64,000 nucleotides of DNA from Parabacteroides sp. PFB2-10 (GCF_029893085.1 NZ_JARXWI010000004.1:186001-250000); one strand, 5' to 3'; counted from the stretch's first letter, positions 8,787-18,445 are shown. Notes: generated from the sequence alone by a model not told the origin. Numbers and translations are program-made.

Positions 8787-10244
8787 ATGGAACTTAAAAA
8801 CAGAAAACTTACCCAGGATGAGTTTTTTAAAGAACGTGAGGAGGTGCTCCAGCAATGGCCTACCGGCAAAGGGGTTAACCTTGAAAGAGCAATCGAATAC
8901 CAGCAGGGTATAGCCTCTTCTAAACGTTTTGGTGATAAACTGGCAAAAGCCAAAGCGGAAGGGGTGACGCTGATACAGCCTCGCGCCGGTGTGGCTCTGT
9001 ATACGGAGCATATCAAATTATTGCAATACCTGGAAACGGAAGGCGAAGCCGATCTGTTGCCCAGTACGATCGACAGTTATACCCGCTTGAACCGCTATAA
9101 AGAGGCTGAAGTAGGGATTGAGAAGAGTAAGGAGAGCGGTCGTTCGATGCTCAATGGTTTTCCGGCGGTAAACTATGGGGTAGACATTTGCCGTACGGTG
9201 ACCTCTTCGTTGGAGGCTCCTGTGCAGGTGCGTCACGGAACGCCTGACGCGCGTTTATTGACCGAGATCACCATTGCCGGGGGATTCACCTCGTATGAAG
9301 GGGGAGGTGTCTCCTATAATATTCCTTATTCGAAGAACCACTCGCTGGAAAGCACGATTGCCCACTGGCAATATGCCGACCGCCTGGTAGGGATATACGA
9401 AGAGGCGGGTGTGTCGATCAACCGGGAACCGTTTGGTCCGCTGACGGGTACGCTGGTTCCGCCTTGTATCTCGAATTCGGTGGCCATTATCGAAGCCTTG
9501 CTGGCGGCTACACAAGGGGTGAAAGATATTACGGTAGGCTACGGACAATGCGGTAACCTGATTCAGGATGTGGCGGCTATCCGCGCGTTGAACCACCTGA
9601 CACGGGAGTATCTGGATAAGTTCGGCTTTGAAGATGTGCGGGTAACCACCGTTTTCCATCAGTGGATGGGAGGCTTCCCGCAGGATGAGGCGAAGTCGTT
9701 TGCTGTGATCTCCTGGGGTGCTGCTGCCGCTGTATTGGCGAAGGCAACCAAAGTGATTGTAAAAACACCGCATGAAGCGATGGGTGTGCCTACCAAAGAG
9801 GCGAATGCTGCCGGGTTGAAAGCCACCAAGCAGTTGACCTCGATGCTGAAAGACCAGTCTTTTGTTGAAATACCGGCTGTTGTAGCCGAGAGCCAGATTA
9901 TCAAAGAAGAGGTGATCTGTATCCTGAATAAGGTAGAGGAACTGGGTAAAGGCGACTATGTGCAGGGCACCATTGCGGCCTTTGAAGCCGGTGTGATCGA
10001 TATTCCGTTTGCTCCGAGCAAATTCAATGCCGGCAAACTGATGCCGGCGCGTGATAATTCTGGTGCGGTTCGTCTGCTCGATACGGGTAATGTGCCATTG
10101 ACCCCGGAACTGAAAGCCTTCCATCGTTCCAAATTGGAAGAACGTGCCGCGTTTGAAAAACGCCCGGTTAGCTTCCAGATGGTGGTCGACGATGTGTATG
10201 CAATTGGTAAAGGATTCCTGGTGGGGAGACCGCATGGGAAATGA
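8787..10244 (+). CDS. glmE: Glutamate mutase catalytic subunit E
   Basis: 485 residues, matching the family length (about 483). This TIM-barrel subunit binds glutamate and, with GlmS and adenosylcobalamin, generates the radical for the carbon-skeleton rearrangement. Stretches typical of MutE/GlmE are present: the substrate-binding RHGTPDAR near residues 149-156, [24 protein letters not shown] and [11 protein letters not shown]. An AT-rich stretch precedes the ATG rather than a Shine-Dalgarno. It is followed by a 124-bp gap that contains a GC-rich inverted repeat, the only sizeable break within the cluster. Confidence 0.96.
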   Translation: MELKNRKLTQDEFFKEREEVLQQWPTGKGVNLERAIEYQQGIASSKRFGDKLAKAKAEGVTLIQPRAGVALYTEHIKLLQYLETEGEADLLPSTIDSYTRLNRYKEAEVGIEKSKESGRSMLNGFPAVNYGVDICRTVTSSLEAPVQVRHGTPDARLLTEITIAGGFTSYEGGGVSYNIPYSKNHSLESTIAHWQYADRLVGIYEEAGVSINREPFGPLTGTLVPPCISNSVAIIEALLAATQGVKDITVGYGQCGNLIQDVAAIRALNHLTREYLDKFGFEDVRVTTVFHQWMGGFPQDEAKSFAVISWGAAAAVLAKATKVIVKTPHEAMGVPTKEANAAGLKATKQLTSMLKDQSFVEIPAVVAESQIIKEEVICILNKVEELGKGDYVQGTIAAFEAGVIDIPFAPSKFNAGKLMPARDNSGAVRLLDTGNVPLTPELKAFHRSKLEERAAFEKRPVSFQMVVDDVYAIGKGFLVGRPHGK

Positions 10245-10276
10245 AGAATCAAACAATTTTGAAATAACTATCTAAA

Positions 10277-10336
10277 AGCTCCCCTCCTGCCCGAGGAGGG
10301 GGTGGACCGCTGCTTGCTGCGGTGGGGTGGTGGGAG
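10277..10336. repeat. GC-rich intergenic inverted repeat between glmE and mal
   Basis: A 60-bp GC-rich block in an otherwise AT-rich spacer. It has one hairpin with stem CCCCTCCT/AGGAGGGG (10281-10301) and a second small stem CCGC/GCGG (10308-10322), then a run of GGTGG words. It resembles the short GC-rich spacer repeats scattered in many Bacteroidetes genomes, and only this copy is seen here. It could attenuate transcription between glmE and mal, but there is no T-tract. Confidence 0.6.
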
Positions 10337-10368
10337 AATAAAATGTAAAGCAATTAATCAAAAACAAA

Positions 10369-11613
10369 ATGAAAATAAAAAATGTAATATGTGCTCAGGG
10401 GAAAACAGGTTTTTTCTTTGACGACCAGAAAGCAATCAAAGCAGGAGCCGGACATGACGGCGCGTTTTATACCGGCCAGCCGATGACGGAAGGTTTCACC
10501 GCCGTGCGTCAGGCAGGAGAGTCAATCTCTGTGTTGTTTATACTTGAAAACGGAGCAGTGGCTCATGGCGACTGCGCCGCTGTGCAGTATTCGGGAGCAG
10601 CCGGACGCGACCCCTTGTTCCTGGCCAAGGACTTTATTCCGTTGATCGAAAAGGAGATTGCTCCGATGTATATTGGACGGGAGATCACCAGCTTCAAAGA
10701 ACTGGCCGACCTGGTGGATAAGACGAAAAGCCCCTCTACCGGCAAGATCTATCATACGGCAATCCGTTATGGGGTGACGCAGGCGTGCTTAGACGCGGTG
10801 GCGAAAAGCCAGTCGAAACTGATGGCGCAGGTGGTGGCGGAGGAATACGGCACGACGGTATCCGACACGATGATCCCTATCTTTACGCAATCGGGCGACG
10901 ACCGCTACGCGAATGCCGATAAGATGATTATGAAGGGTGCTCAGGTATTGCCGCACGCCCTGTTCAACCATGTGGAAGAAAAAACAGGACTGAAGGGCGA
11001 AAAGATCGAGGCCTATATCGAGTGGCTGCGCAACCGCATCCTGCAATTCAAGCCTTTTGAGAGCTATAATCCCGTTATCCATATAGATGTATATGGCACC
11101 TTAGGCCTTGTGTTCGACAATGATTTTAAGAAGATAGCCGACTATATCGCCGGTTTGGAAAAGATCGCTATTCCTTTTGCCCTGCGGGTGGAAGGTCCGG
11201 TCGATATGGGCGAGAAGGAAGCGCAGATAGAAGGGTTGCGTATCATCCGCGAAGAGTTGGAAAAGATGGGCTCCAAAGCGGAGATCGTTGCCGATGAATG
11301 GTGCAACACCCTGGAGGATATCAAGGATTTCACCCTGCGCAAAGCCGGACACATGATCCAGATCAAGACACCAGACCTGGGTGGTATCAACAATTCGATC
11401 GAGGCGGTTATCTTCTGTAAGGAGAACAATATCGGCGCTTACCTGGGAGGTACCTGCAACGAAACAAACCGTTCCGCGGAGGTATGTGCCCATGTCGCTA
11501 TGGCAACTAACCCGGTGCAATACCTGGCCAAGCCCGGTATGGGCGTAGATGAAGGCTATATGCTTATATTTAATGAAATGCAGCGTATCTTAGCGCTGAA
11601 AAATGTTTTATAA
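10369..11613 (+). CDS. mal: 3-Methylaspartate ammonia-lyase
   Basis: 414 residues (C. tetanomorphum enzyme: 413), enolase superfamily. It removes ammonia from 3-methylaspartate to give mesaconate, step two of the pathway. The two acid/base catalysts known from the clostridial enzyme align with H196 (VLPHALFN) and K333 (MIQIKTPDLGG), and the metal-binding acidic residues lie in HIDVYG and VADEW. It follows the glutamate mutase genes and is 18 bp upstream of the AtuA-like gene. Confidence 0.95.
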   Translation: MKIKNVICAQGKTGFFFDDQKAIKAGAGHDGAFYTGQPMTEGFTAVRQAGESISVLFILENGAVAHGDCAAVQYSGAAGRDPLFLAKDFIPLIEKEIAPMYIGREITSFKELADLVDKTKSPSTGKIYHTAIRYGVTQACLDAVAKSQSKLMAQVVAEEYGTTVSDTMIPIFTQSGDDRYANADKMIMKGAQVLPHALFNHVEEKTGLKGEKIEAYIEWLRNRILQFKPFESYNPVIHIDVYGTLGLVFDNDFKKIADYIAGLEKIAIPFALRVEGPVDMGEKEAQIEGLRIIREELEKMGSKAEIVADEWCNTLEDIKDFTLRKAGHMIQIKTPDLGGINNSIEAVIFCKENNIGAYLGGTCNETNRSAEVCAHVAMATNPVQYLAKPGMGVDEGYMLIFNEMQRILALKNVL

Positions 11614-11631
11614 ATAAACCTACAATACAAG

Positions 11632-12993
11632 ATGGAAGAAATAAGAATACTTTCCCCAACAGCTATTCTCGGCTATGGATTCCCGATGGACTCCTTTGTC
11701 GAAGGAATGAAACGTAAGCCGCATGTGATTGCAGTCGATGCGGGTTCCACCGATCCCGGTCCCTATTACCTGGGGGCAGGGAAGTCGTTTACCGATTTTA
11801 ACTCCGTGAAACGCGATCTGGAAATCATGATCCCCGCTGCTATCGAAGCAGGCATACCGGTGATTATCGGCACAGGCGGCGGTAGCGGTGGACGGCCTCA
11901 CGTAGCCTTCAACCTGGAGATCATCCGGCAGATAGCTGAAGAAAAGAAACTAACCTTCAAGCTTGCCGTTATCCAGTCGGAACTGGATAAAGAACTGATT
12001 AAGCAGAAACTGGCCGATGGCGATATCGAACCCTTGTTTCCGGCGGAGCAGATCACGGCAGAAGAGGTAGATAGCTGTGTGCGCATCGTAGCGCAGATGG
12101 GAGAAGAACCGTTTATCAACGCCCTCAATGAGGGAGCCAACGTGATCCTTGCCGGGCGTTCTTACGACCCGTCTGTCTTTGCCGCCCTGGCCATCAAAGA
12201 GGGATTCGATCGCGGACTGGCGATCCATTTGGGTAAGATACTCGAATGTGCCTCGATTGCTGCCACGCCGGGAAGCGGAAGCGACTGTATGTTCGGCTAC
12301 CTGCATAAGGATGATTTTGTGCTCGAACCCCTGTCGCCTTTGCGTAAATGTACGACCCTATCGGTGGCTGCCCATACGCTTTACGAGAAGACAAACCCCT
12401 ATATGCTGCCCGGACCGGGCGGAGCCATCGACCTTTACGGAGCCACTTTCACGCAGTTGACCGAGAATACGGTGCAGGTGAAAGGCAGTAAGTTCGTGCC
12501 CACGGAAGAGTATTTTGTGAAATTGGAAGGGGTGAAGAAGGTTGGTTACCGCACGATCTCTGTGGCCGGCGTGAAAGATCCGGTGATGATCGATAAGATC
12601 GACGATATTGTGCAGAGTGTAAAGGCGCGGGTGAAAGATAACTTCGAAGCCTATGGCATTACCGATTTTTTCCTCGACTTTAAGATCTATGGCAAGAATG
12701 GCGTGATGGGCTTGTTCCCCGGTGCCGACAACCGCACGGCGCATGAGCTTTGCATCGTGATCGAAGCGGTTGCTGATACGCAGGAGCGTGCCGATACGAT
12801 CTGTGGCTTTGCCCGTAGCACCATGCTGCATTTCGGTTATGAAGGACGTATATCGACAGCTGGAAACCTGGCATTTCCTTTCTCTCCGTCCGACTGTAAG
12901 GTAGGCGAGGTGTACGAGTTTAATGTGTACCACCTGATGAAAGTCGACAATCCGTCGGAATACTTCCCGGTGGAGTACATTGAGTTTAAATGA
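11632..12993 (+). CDS. AtuA-like DUF1446 protein of the methylaspartate cluster
   Basis: 453 residues of the AtuA/DUF1446 family, named from the acyclic terpene utilisation cluster of Pseudomonas. Features visible are a glycine-rich loop IIGTGGGSGGRPH (about 83-95), AGRSYDPSVFA (about 173-183), and a C-terminal segment FARSTMLHFGYEGRIS. Its molecular function is, to my knowledge, not firmly established. The 4-bp overlap with the DUF4387 gene points to a two-protein complex. Placement between mal and the mesaconase genes makes a role in mesaconate or citramalate metabolism likely, possibly the C-C cleavage of citramalate; that is inference. Confidence 0.8.
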   Translation: MEEIRILSPTAILGYGFPMDSFVEGMKRKPHVIAVDAGSTDPGPYYLGAGKSFTDFNSVKRDLEIMIPAAIEAGIPVIIGTGGGSGGRPHVAFNLEIIRQIAEEKKLTFKLAVIQSELDKELIKQKLADGDIEPLFPAEQITAEEVDSCVRIVAQMGEEPFINALNEGANVILAGRSYDPSVFAALAIKEGFDRGLAIHLGKILECASIAATPGSGSDCMFGYLHKDDFVLEPLSPLRKCTTLSVAAHTLYEKTNPYMLPGPGGAIDLYGATFTQLTENTVQVKGSKFVPTEEYFVKLEGVKKVGYRTISVAGVKDPVMIDKIDDIVQSVKARVKDNFEAYGITDFFLDFKIYGKNGVMGLFPGADNRTAHELCIVIEAVADTQERADTICGFARSTMLHFGYEGRISTAGNLAFPFSPSDCKVGEVYEFNVYHLMKVDNPSEYFPVEYIEFK

Positions 12994-13325
12994 ATAATAA
13001 ATCAATTATGGAATATACATTAAGAGATATAGCTTCGGTTATCCGGAGTAAGAATTCCGGGCCGTATGAACTGACCTTTGATGTGATCTTCAAAGACTTC
13101 GAGACCTACGAGAAGGTGAAGGCAGCCCATGCGATCAATGAACCGGCTTTTGCCGCTTTATACAATATCCCGGAGTCGGATATTATCAAATTAGTCTATT
13201 TTGATCCGGCGAAAGCTGTGAAGATCACGATTGTGCGTCCGATCCCGTCGGGAGCGTTGGGCGAAACGGATGTGTACGGTGCCCAGCAGCACTCTCCATT
13301 ATTAGGCTATAAAGTTCAAATATAA
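12990..13325 (+). CDS. DUF4387 small partner of the AtuA-like protein
   Basis: 111-residue protein recognisable as DUF4387 (LRDIASVIRSKNSGPYELTFDVIF, then IKLVYFDPAKAVKITIVRPIPSGALGETDVYGAQQH). The ATG overlaps the stop of the preceding gene (ATGA), so translation is coupled. DUF4387 can occur as a separate polypeptide beside, or fused to, DUF1446 proteins, suggesting it is a subunit of the same enzyme. No catalytic function is known to me. Confidence 0.78.
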   Translation: MNNKSIMEYTLRDIASVIRSKNSGPYELTFDVIFKDFETYEKVKAAHAINEPAFAALYNIPESDIIKLVYFDPAKAVKITIVRPIPSGALGETDVYGAQQHSPLLGYKVQI

Positions 13326-13331
13326 AAGCGT

Positions 13332-14276
13332 ATGCTCAGCCGGATACAGGACTATTCTGTCTTTTCGCAATATTTCGCCCCGCACGGACGAGAGCGGTTA
13401 TTGTTCCTGGGTGAGCAGATCGCCCAACGCCATCTGACGCATACAGACAGGCTTGTCGGCATTGTTGGTGATGCCGGTTCGGGAAAATCATCCCTCATCC
13501 GGGGGATGTTTCCCGGACTGGAACTGTCGAATGACGACGATATGCTTAACCCGCGTAAGATCATGCAGGTGCGCGATCTGTTTGAGGATGTGCAGCAGTC
13601 GACCACCTATCATATCGATATGCGGTTTCAGATTGCCTTCACCCAGATGTATGAAATCGTTGAATTTGTACAGAACGCGCTCGAACACAAGCGAAGGGTC
13701 ATCGTCGAGCACTTCAACCTGCTCTATCCGGCCTTGGGTATGAATGCCGATATCTTAGTCGGGATCGGGGAAGAGATTATCGTGACTCGCCCGAGCATCT
13801 TCGGCCCGCAACCACAGAGTATCTATAATATCGTATCCAGTTCGCTGCACTACCGCCGCGTGGCGCATACGATCGAAGATATCACCATGCTGATACTCTC
13901 TACGGAGTTCAACGTAGACCGCAAGATTATCTATCCTTCCGATATGCGGAATGGCTTTATCCTGAAATTGACCAAAGAGGTCGATCTGGATTTCGAACGT
14001 TTGAATGCCCGGGTGAAAGAGGAGATAGCCAAGAACTTAGACATCTGCTATTTCGACGAAGACCATATCCTGATCGGTGGAACCAAGGTGGTCTGCAATT
14101 TCCCGCGCCTGCACGTGCTCAACACCTCGGAAGTCGAAGCCTTTACGTTGATCAAGCGTTATATCCCGGATCCTAAATCGGACACCTTCTGTATCGTGGG
14201 TGTACTGAGCAATGATGAGAATATATCGATTGACAACCTGAATACGGTTCATTTCCTACAAAGAAAAAAGATATGA
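13332..14276 (+). CDS. P-loop ATPase-like protein of the methylaspartate cluster
   Basis: 314 residues, function unknown. A clear Walker A motif (GDAGSGKS, about residues 41-48) follows a short N-terminal segment, and the middle looks like a uridine-kinase-type fold (RVIVEHFNLLYPALG). I recall similar cluster proteins being labelled 'alanine-tRNA synthetase second additional domain' because of their C-terminal part; I cannot verify this here, and only one Cys and one His (VVCNFPRLH) lie in the suspected region. Its 3' end overlaps the next gene by 4 bp, so it belongs to the operon. It may activate or regulate a cluster enzyme. Confidence 0.6.
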   Translation: MLSRIQDYSVFSQYFAPHGRERLLFLGEQIAQRHLTHTDRLVGIVGDAGSGKSSLIRGMFPGLELSNDDDMLNPRKIMQVRDLFEDVQQSTTYHIDMRFQIAFTQMYEIVEFVQNALEHKRRVIVEHFNLLYPALGMNADILVGIGEEIIVTRPSIFGPQPQSIYNIVSSSLHYRRVAHTIEDITMLILSTEFNVDRKIIYPSDMRNGFILKLTKEVDLDFERLNARVKEEIAKNLDICYFDEDHILIGGTKVVCNFPRLHVLNTSEVEAFTLIKRYIPDPKSDTFCIVGVLSNDENISIDNLNTVHFLQRKKI

Positions 14277-15118
14277 TAAGAGAAATACATACCGACAAGA
14301 TAACCGACCTGGTCGAAAAGCTTTGCATCGAAGCTAACTGTCACCTGACAGACGATATTTTTCAGTGCCTGAAAGCGTGCCGCGCCACCGAGAAGTCGCC
14401 TTTGGGCAAGGATATCCTCAACACCTTAGTCGAGAATGCTCAAATCGCCCGCGACGAAATGGCTCCGATCTGCCAGGACACTGGCATGACCGTGGTGTTT
14501 GTTACCCTCGGACAGGAGGTGCATATCGCCGGTGGTTCGCTGGAAGAGGCAATCAACGAAGGCGTTAGGCGGGGCTATGAAAAGGGCTATTTGCGCAAGT
14601 CTGTTGTGCGCGATCCCTTAGACAGGGTAAACACAAAAGACAATACTCCGGCGGTTATTCATTATGAGCTTGTGCCGGGCGACCAGTTTCACCTTATCGT
14701 TGCCCCGAAAGGATTCGGTAGCGAGAATATGAGCGGTCTGAAAATGTTGAAACCCAGCCAGGGGCTGCCCGGGATCAAAGAGTTTGTTATTCGAACCATC
14801 TCTGAGGCCGGCGCTAATCCCTGCCCTCCGATCATTGTCGGAATAGGCATCGGGGGAACGATGGAAAAGAGCGCCTACCTGAGCAAAAAAGCCTTGCTCC
14901 GCCCGGTAGGAGAAAAGAATCCCAACCCGATGTTAGCCGAATTGGAAGCCGAATTGTTGGATACTATCAACAACTTAGGCATCGGCCCGGCCGGATTTGG
15001 CGGCACAACAACGGCGTTGAGCGTAAATATCCTGACCTACGCTACGCATATTGCCGGATTGCCGGTTTCGGTCAATATCGGTTGCCATGCGACGCGACAT
15101 GCGGAAGGAAAGCTTTAG
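14273..15118 (+). CDS. Class I fumarase/mesaconase alpha subunit
   Basis: 281 residues, the N-terminal-type (catalytic) half of class I [4Fe-4S] hydro-lyases (fumarase A / tartrate dehydratase alpha). Three cysteines placed to ligate the cluster are visible: C67 (PICQDTGM), one in GANPCPPI (about 188) and one in NIGCHATRH near the C-terminus. In this context it most likely hydrates mesaconate to (S)-citramalate; two-subunit class I enzymes with mesaconase activity are known. The start overlaps the P-loop gene (ATGA). A role as ordinary fumarase is also possible. Confidence 0.88.
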   Translation: MIREIHTDKITDLVEKLCIEANCHLTDDIFQCLKACRATEKSPLGKDILNTLVENAQIARDEMAPICQDTGMTVVFVTLGQEVHIAGGSLEEAINEGVRRGYEKGYLRKSVVRDPLDRVNTKDNTPAVIHYELVPGDQFHLIVAPKGFGSENMSGLKMLKPSQGLPGIKEFVIRTISEAGANPCPPIIVGIGIGGTMEKSAYLSKKALLRPVGEKNPNPMLAELEAELLDTINNLGIGPAGFGGTTTALSVNILTYATHIAGLPVSVNIGCHATRHAEGKL

Positions 15119-15153
15119 GTAATTGATAATTAGGGCGAAACGAAGAAAAAGAT

Positions 15154-15720
15154 ATGGAAACAAAAACAATTATAACGCCTCCCTTTACGGATGAGGTGAT
15201 CCGGAGTCTGAAAGCCGGGGATATGGTGTATATCTCCGGAGTCGTTTATACGGCTCGTGATGCGGCTCACAAACGCATGTGTGAATACTTAGACGAAGGA
15301 AAATCGATGCCTTTTGATTTCGAAGGGGCTGCGATCTATTATGCCGGTCCTTGTCCTCCGAAGCCGGGCAAACCGATTGGTTCTGTCGGCCCTACAACGA
15401 GCGGACGGATGGATCTCTATTCGCCCCGCCTTATAGAGCAAGGGCTTAAGGTAATGATCGGAAAGGGCTTTCGCAGCCAGGAGGTGATCGATGCTATTGT
15501 GAAACACAATGGTGTCTACTTTGCTGCGATCGGCGGTGCAGCTGCCCTGATGGGCAAATGCGTAGAGAGCGCCGAAGTGATCGCCTACGATGAACTGGGC
15601 ACCGAAGCGGTCAGACGATTAGTGGTCAAAGAGCTACCCGTTATCGTCGCTATCGACAGCCAGGGACGTAATATGTACGAAGAGGGTCGTGCAATGTATC
15701 AATCCGCCTGTTGCGGGTGA
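15154..15720 (+). CDS. Class I fumarase/mesaconase beta subunit
   Basis: 188 residues, the C-terminal-type (substrate-binding) half of class I fumarase/tartrate dehydratase. It shows the family run GDMVYISGVVYTARDAAHKR, YYAGPCPPKPG and GPTTSGRMDLY. It pairs with the alpha subunit 35 bp upstream; together they correspond to one single-chain fumarase. It is the last gene of the cluster, converging on rseP across a 230-bp gap that holds a perfect 22-bp-stem hairpin, a probable terminator. Confidence 0.88.
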   Translation: METKTIITPPFTDEVIRSLKAGDMVYISGVVYTARDAAHKRMCEYLDEGKSMPFDFEGAAIYYAGPCPPKPGKPIGSVGPTTSGRMDLYSPRLIEQGLKVMIGKGFRSQEVIDAIVKHNGVYFAAIGGAAALMGKCVESAEVIAYDELGTEAVRRLVVKELPVIVAIDSQGRNMYEEGRAMYQSACCG

Positions 15721-15734
15721 TATACAGATCTCCA

Positions 15735-15900
15735 AACCCTAAAATGACATTTTGATATTTTGGTAGGACTTTGTGCGCAAAAAGGCAGGACTTTGCGAAC
15801 AAACTCCCGGGAGTAAATATTCGTTAACATTTGATGTGTAAGCAACCCGGGGCTATTTTAACTAAAAATAGCCCCGGGTTGCTTACATATCGGTTTTTCT
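15735..15900 (+). repeat. Interspersed repeat family, copy A
   Basis: Copy of an intergenic family found at least four times in the window. It shares GACTTTG(T/C)GCGCAAAAA, then AACAAACTCCCGGGAG (palindrome CTCCCGGGAG at 15804-15813), then a GTTAAC-type TTAAC box and a hairpin. In this copy the hairpin is a perfect 22-bp stem (15838-15859 with 15865-15886), much longer than in copies B and D, and only the outer GTAAGCAA/TTGCTTAC pairs are shared. It fills the gap between convergent fumarase beta and rseP and may also serve as their bidirectional terminator. Confidence 0.8.
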
Positions 15901-15950
15901 TTTTTGCGATTTAAAGGAGAAGCCGAATCGCAGAAACCAATGTTTATTTT

Positions 15951-17279
15951 TTATTTGAAGAAATACCGTACGATATCGTTTCCGTTTGCGTAGATCAATA
16001 GGCCGAACAACAACAGCATACCGACGATTTGCGCATATTCGAGGAATTTGTCGCTTGGTTTGCGGCGGGCGATTACTTCATACAGTAAGAACATCACATG
16101 GCCACCATCCAATGCCGGGATCGGCAGGATATTCATAAAGGCCAGGATGATGGATAGGAAGGCGGTGCGTTCCCAGAATGTTTTCCAGTTCCACTGCGCA
16201 GGGAAGAGGCCACCGATCGTACCGAATCCTCCGAGGCTGGAGGCTCCCTCTTTGGTGAACACATACTTCATATCGCTCACATAGCCTTTCAGGGTGTTCA
16301 CTCCCAGACGGATACCGGCCGGGAACGATTCAAAGAAGCCGTACGTTTTGGTATAGGTACCGTAGATATCGGCCGGCGCCATCAGGTAGAAGCCTAACTT
16401 TCCGTTCTCGTCGGTGTGTGCGGTGGTCGACATCGGTTGCCCGTTGCGGTAGTAGTCGATCTGAATATCCGCATCTTTATATTCTTCTAATATCTTGGCG
16501 GCATCTTCAAACAAGGGAGTCAGCGTGCCGTTAATAGCCACAATGCTATCGCCGGGTTGCAAGCCTGCTTTGGCGGCCGGGGTGTTCTTGCCCGATAGTT
16601 CGCGTACCATCATCGGGATACGGTTGGGGTCGGCAAATCCTTTTTTGTCGCGGAGGATGCGTTGCATCATATCGTCCGGAATAGGGATCACGGTTTGCAC
16701 GCCGTTGCGCAATACGGTGACATTGGATGATTCCACCACCTTGCGGAAGCTGTTTTCGCCAAAGCGGTCTAACTTCTCACTATCGGCCATCAACAATACG
16801 TCGCCATCCTGGAAACCAATGTTATGGAATGTCTCGCTATAATACATACCGTTGGTCATTTTATCCAACGGAACGTATGTTTCTCCCCATTTAAACAACA
16901 CCATGGAGTAGATGAAAAGCGCCAGGAGGAAATTGAACAATACCCCTGCAATCATGATCATCAACCGTTTTCCGGCCGACTTCGAGCGAAACTCGTATGG
17001 TTGGGGTGGTTGAGCCATCTGCTCTTTATCCATGCTTTCATCGATCATGCCCGATATTTTGCAATAGCCTCCGAGCGGAAGCCAGCCGATACCATATTCC
17101 GTTTCGCTGTTTTTCGGTTTATACCGGAAGAGGGCAAACCAGGCATCGAAGAAAAGATAGAACTTCTCTACACGCACTTTATAGATACGGGCGAAAAGAA
17201 AATGCCCGAACTCATGCACTATCACCAAAATCGACAAACTGAGAATCAATTGTGCCGCTTTAATCAAAAATGTTTCCAT
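15951..17279 (-). CDS. rseP: Site-2 intramembrane metalloprotease RseP
   Basis: 442 residues, M50 family. The zinc motif HEFGH (H22, E23, H26) lies in the first membrane segment and the second motif LDGGH near residue 390, with a periplasmic PDZ region between them (AKAGLQPGDSIVAING). It cleaves membrane-bound anti-sigma factors or remnant signal peptides. It is the last gene of the run DUF4290-murA-rimM-M23-dxr-rseP, 11 bp after dxr. Confidence 0.94.
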   Translation of the reverse strand: METFLIKAAQLILSLSILVIVHEFGHFLFARIYKVRVEKFYLFFDAWFALFRYKPKNSETEYGIGWLPLGGYCKISGMIDESMDKEQMAQPPQPYEFRSKSAGKRLMIMIAGVLFNFLLALFIYSMVLFKWGETYVPLDKMTNGMYYSETFHNIGFQDGDVLLMADSEKLDRFGENSFRKVVESSNVTVLRNGVQTVIPIPDDMMQRILRDKKGFADPNRIPMMVRELSGKNTPAAKAGLQPGDSIVAINGTLTPLFEDAAKILEEYKDADIQIDYYRNGQPMSTTAHTDENGKLGFYLMAPADIYGTYTKTYGFFESFPAGIRLGVNTLKGYVSDMKYVFTKEGASSLGGFGTIGGLFPAQWNWKTFWERTAFLSIILAFMNILPIPALDGGHVMFLLYEVIARRKPSDKFLEYAQIVGMLLLFGLLIYANGNDIVRYFFK

Positions 17280-17290
17280 TTACAATCTGT

Positions 17291-18442
17291 TTACTTTATA
17301 TATTCCGCAGCCAACCGGCGCGCTTCGGCATCGGTTGCTACATAGTCGTCATACGAAGGCTTTTCAATAAATGTTGCCTTCATCATTGTTTTCTCTATGA
17401 TGTCACTCATGGCCAGGAAGCCTGTCTCGTCGCGCAGGAATGCTGCCACAACCACCTCGTTGGCTGCATTCAGTATGCAGGGCATATTGCCGCCACGGTG
17501 GATCGCCTCGTAGGCGAATGTCAGGTTGCGAAACCGACGGGTGTCGGGCTCTTCAAAGGTGAGTGAACTATATTGTTTGAAATCCAAACGGGGAGATACT
17601 CCTTTCAGTCGTTTGGGGTAGGAGAACGCGTAAGCGATCGGCAGTTTCATGTCGGGAATGCCCAGTTGAGCCATCACGGCACCATCCTGAAATTCCACCA
17701 TGGAGTGGATAATAGACTGTGGGTGTACCACCACTTCGATCTGTTCCGGCGTAAGGCCAAACAGCCATTTCGCTTCGATCATCTCGAAGCCTTTGTTCAT
17801 CATCGACGCCGAGTCGATGGTAACCTTCGCACCCATCGTCCAGTTGGGGTGGCGCAAAGCCTGTTGGCTGGTTACGGTAGCCAGTTCATCGATCGTCTTC
17901 GTGCGGAAAGGACCGCCTGAGGCAGTCAGGAATATCTTGGCTACCGGGTTCTCCCATTCGCCTGCCAGGCATTGGAAAATGGCGGAATGTTCCGAATCGA
18001 CCGGTAGGATGGGGGTTCGGTTCTCCTGCGCCAGGCGGGTGATTAGTTCCCCGGCAACGACCAACGTCTCTTTGTTGGCCAGGGCAATGGCTTTGCCGGC
18101 TTGGATAGCTGCGATGGTGGGACGCAGGCCCGAGTAGCCAACCATGGCGGTCAACACCAATTGGATCGGTTCCATCTGCACCACTTGTGCTATCGCCTCG
18201 GCGCCAGCCCATACTTTGATCGGCAGGTCTTCCAGGGCTTCTTTCAGCTCCGGGTATTTTGTTTCGTTGGCAATCACCACCACTTCGGGCATAAAGGTGC
18301 GTGCCTGGTTGATCAGTAGATCGACATTGCTGCCCCCTGTCAGGGCATACACCTCAAACAGATCGGCATGATCGCGGATCACCTCCAACGCCTGCGTACC
18401 GATAGAACCGGTCGAACCTAATATGGCTACTTGTCTCTTCAT
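17291..18442 (-). CDS. dxr: 1-deoxy-D-xylulose-5-phosphate reductoisomerase
   Basis: 383 residues, the usual length. The NADPH-binding loop GSTGSIGTQAL is at the N-terminus, followed by ALANKETLV, the metal/substrate site PVDSEHSAIFQCL, TASGGPFR and the NPTW-like HPNWTMGAKVTIDSA block. It catalyses the committed step of the MEP isoprenoid pathway. Located 3 bp downstream of the M23 gene and 11 bp upstream of rseP, an order I know from other Bacteroidales. Confidence 0.96.
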   Translation of the reverse strand: MKRQVAILGSTGSIGTQALEVIRDHADLFEVYALTGGSNVDLLINQARTFMPEVVVIANETKYPELKEALEDLPIKVWAGAEAIAQVVQMEPIQLVLTAMVGYSGLRPTIAAIQAGKAIALANKETLVVAGELITRLAQENRTPILPVDSEHSAIFQCLAGEWENPVAKIFLTASGGPFRTKTIDELATVTSQQALRHPNWTMGAKVTIDSASMMNKGFEMIEAKWLFGLTPEQIEVVVHPQSIIHSMVEFQDGAVMAQLGIPDMKLPIAYAFSYPKRLKGVSPRLDFKQYSSLTFEEPDTRRFRNLTFAYEAIHRGGNMPCILNAANEVVVAAFLRDETGFLAMSDIIEKTMMKATFIEKPSYDDYVATDAEARRLAAEYIK

Positions 18443-18445
18443 GCG

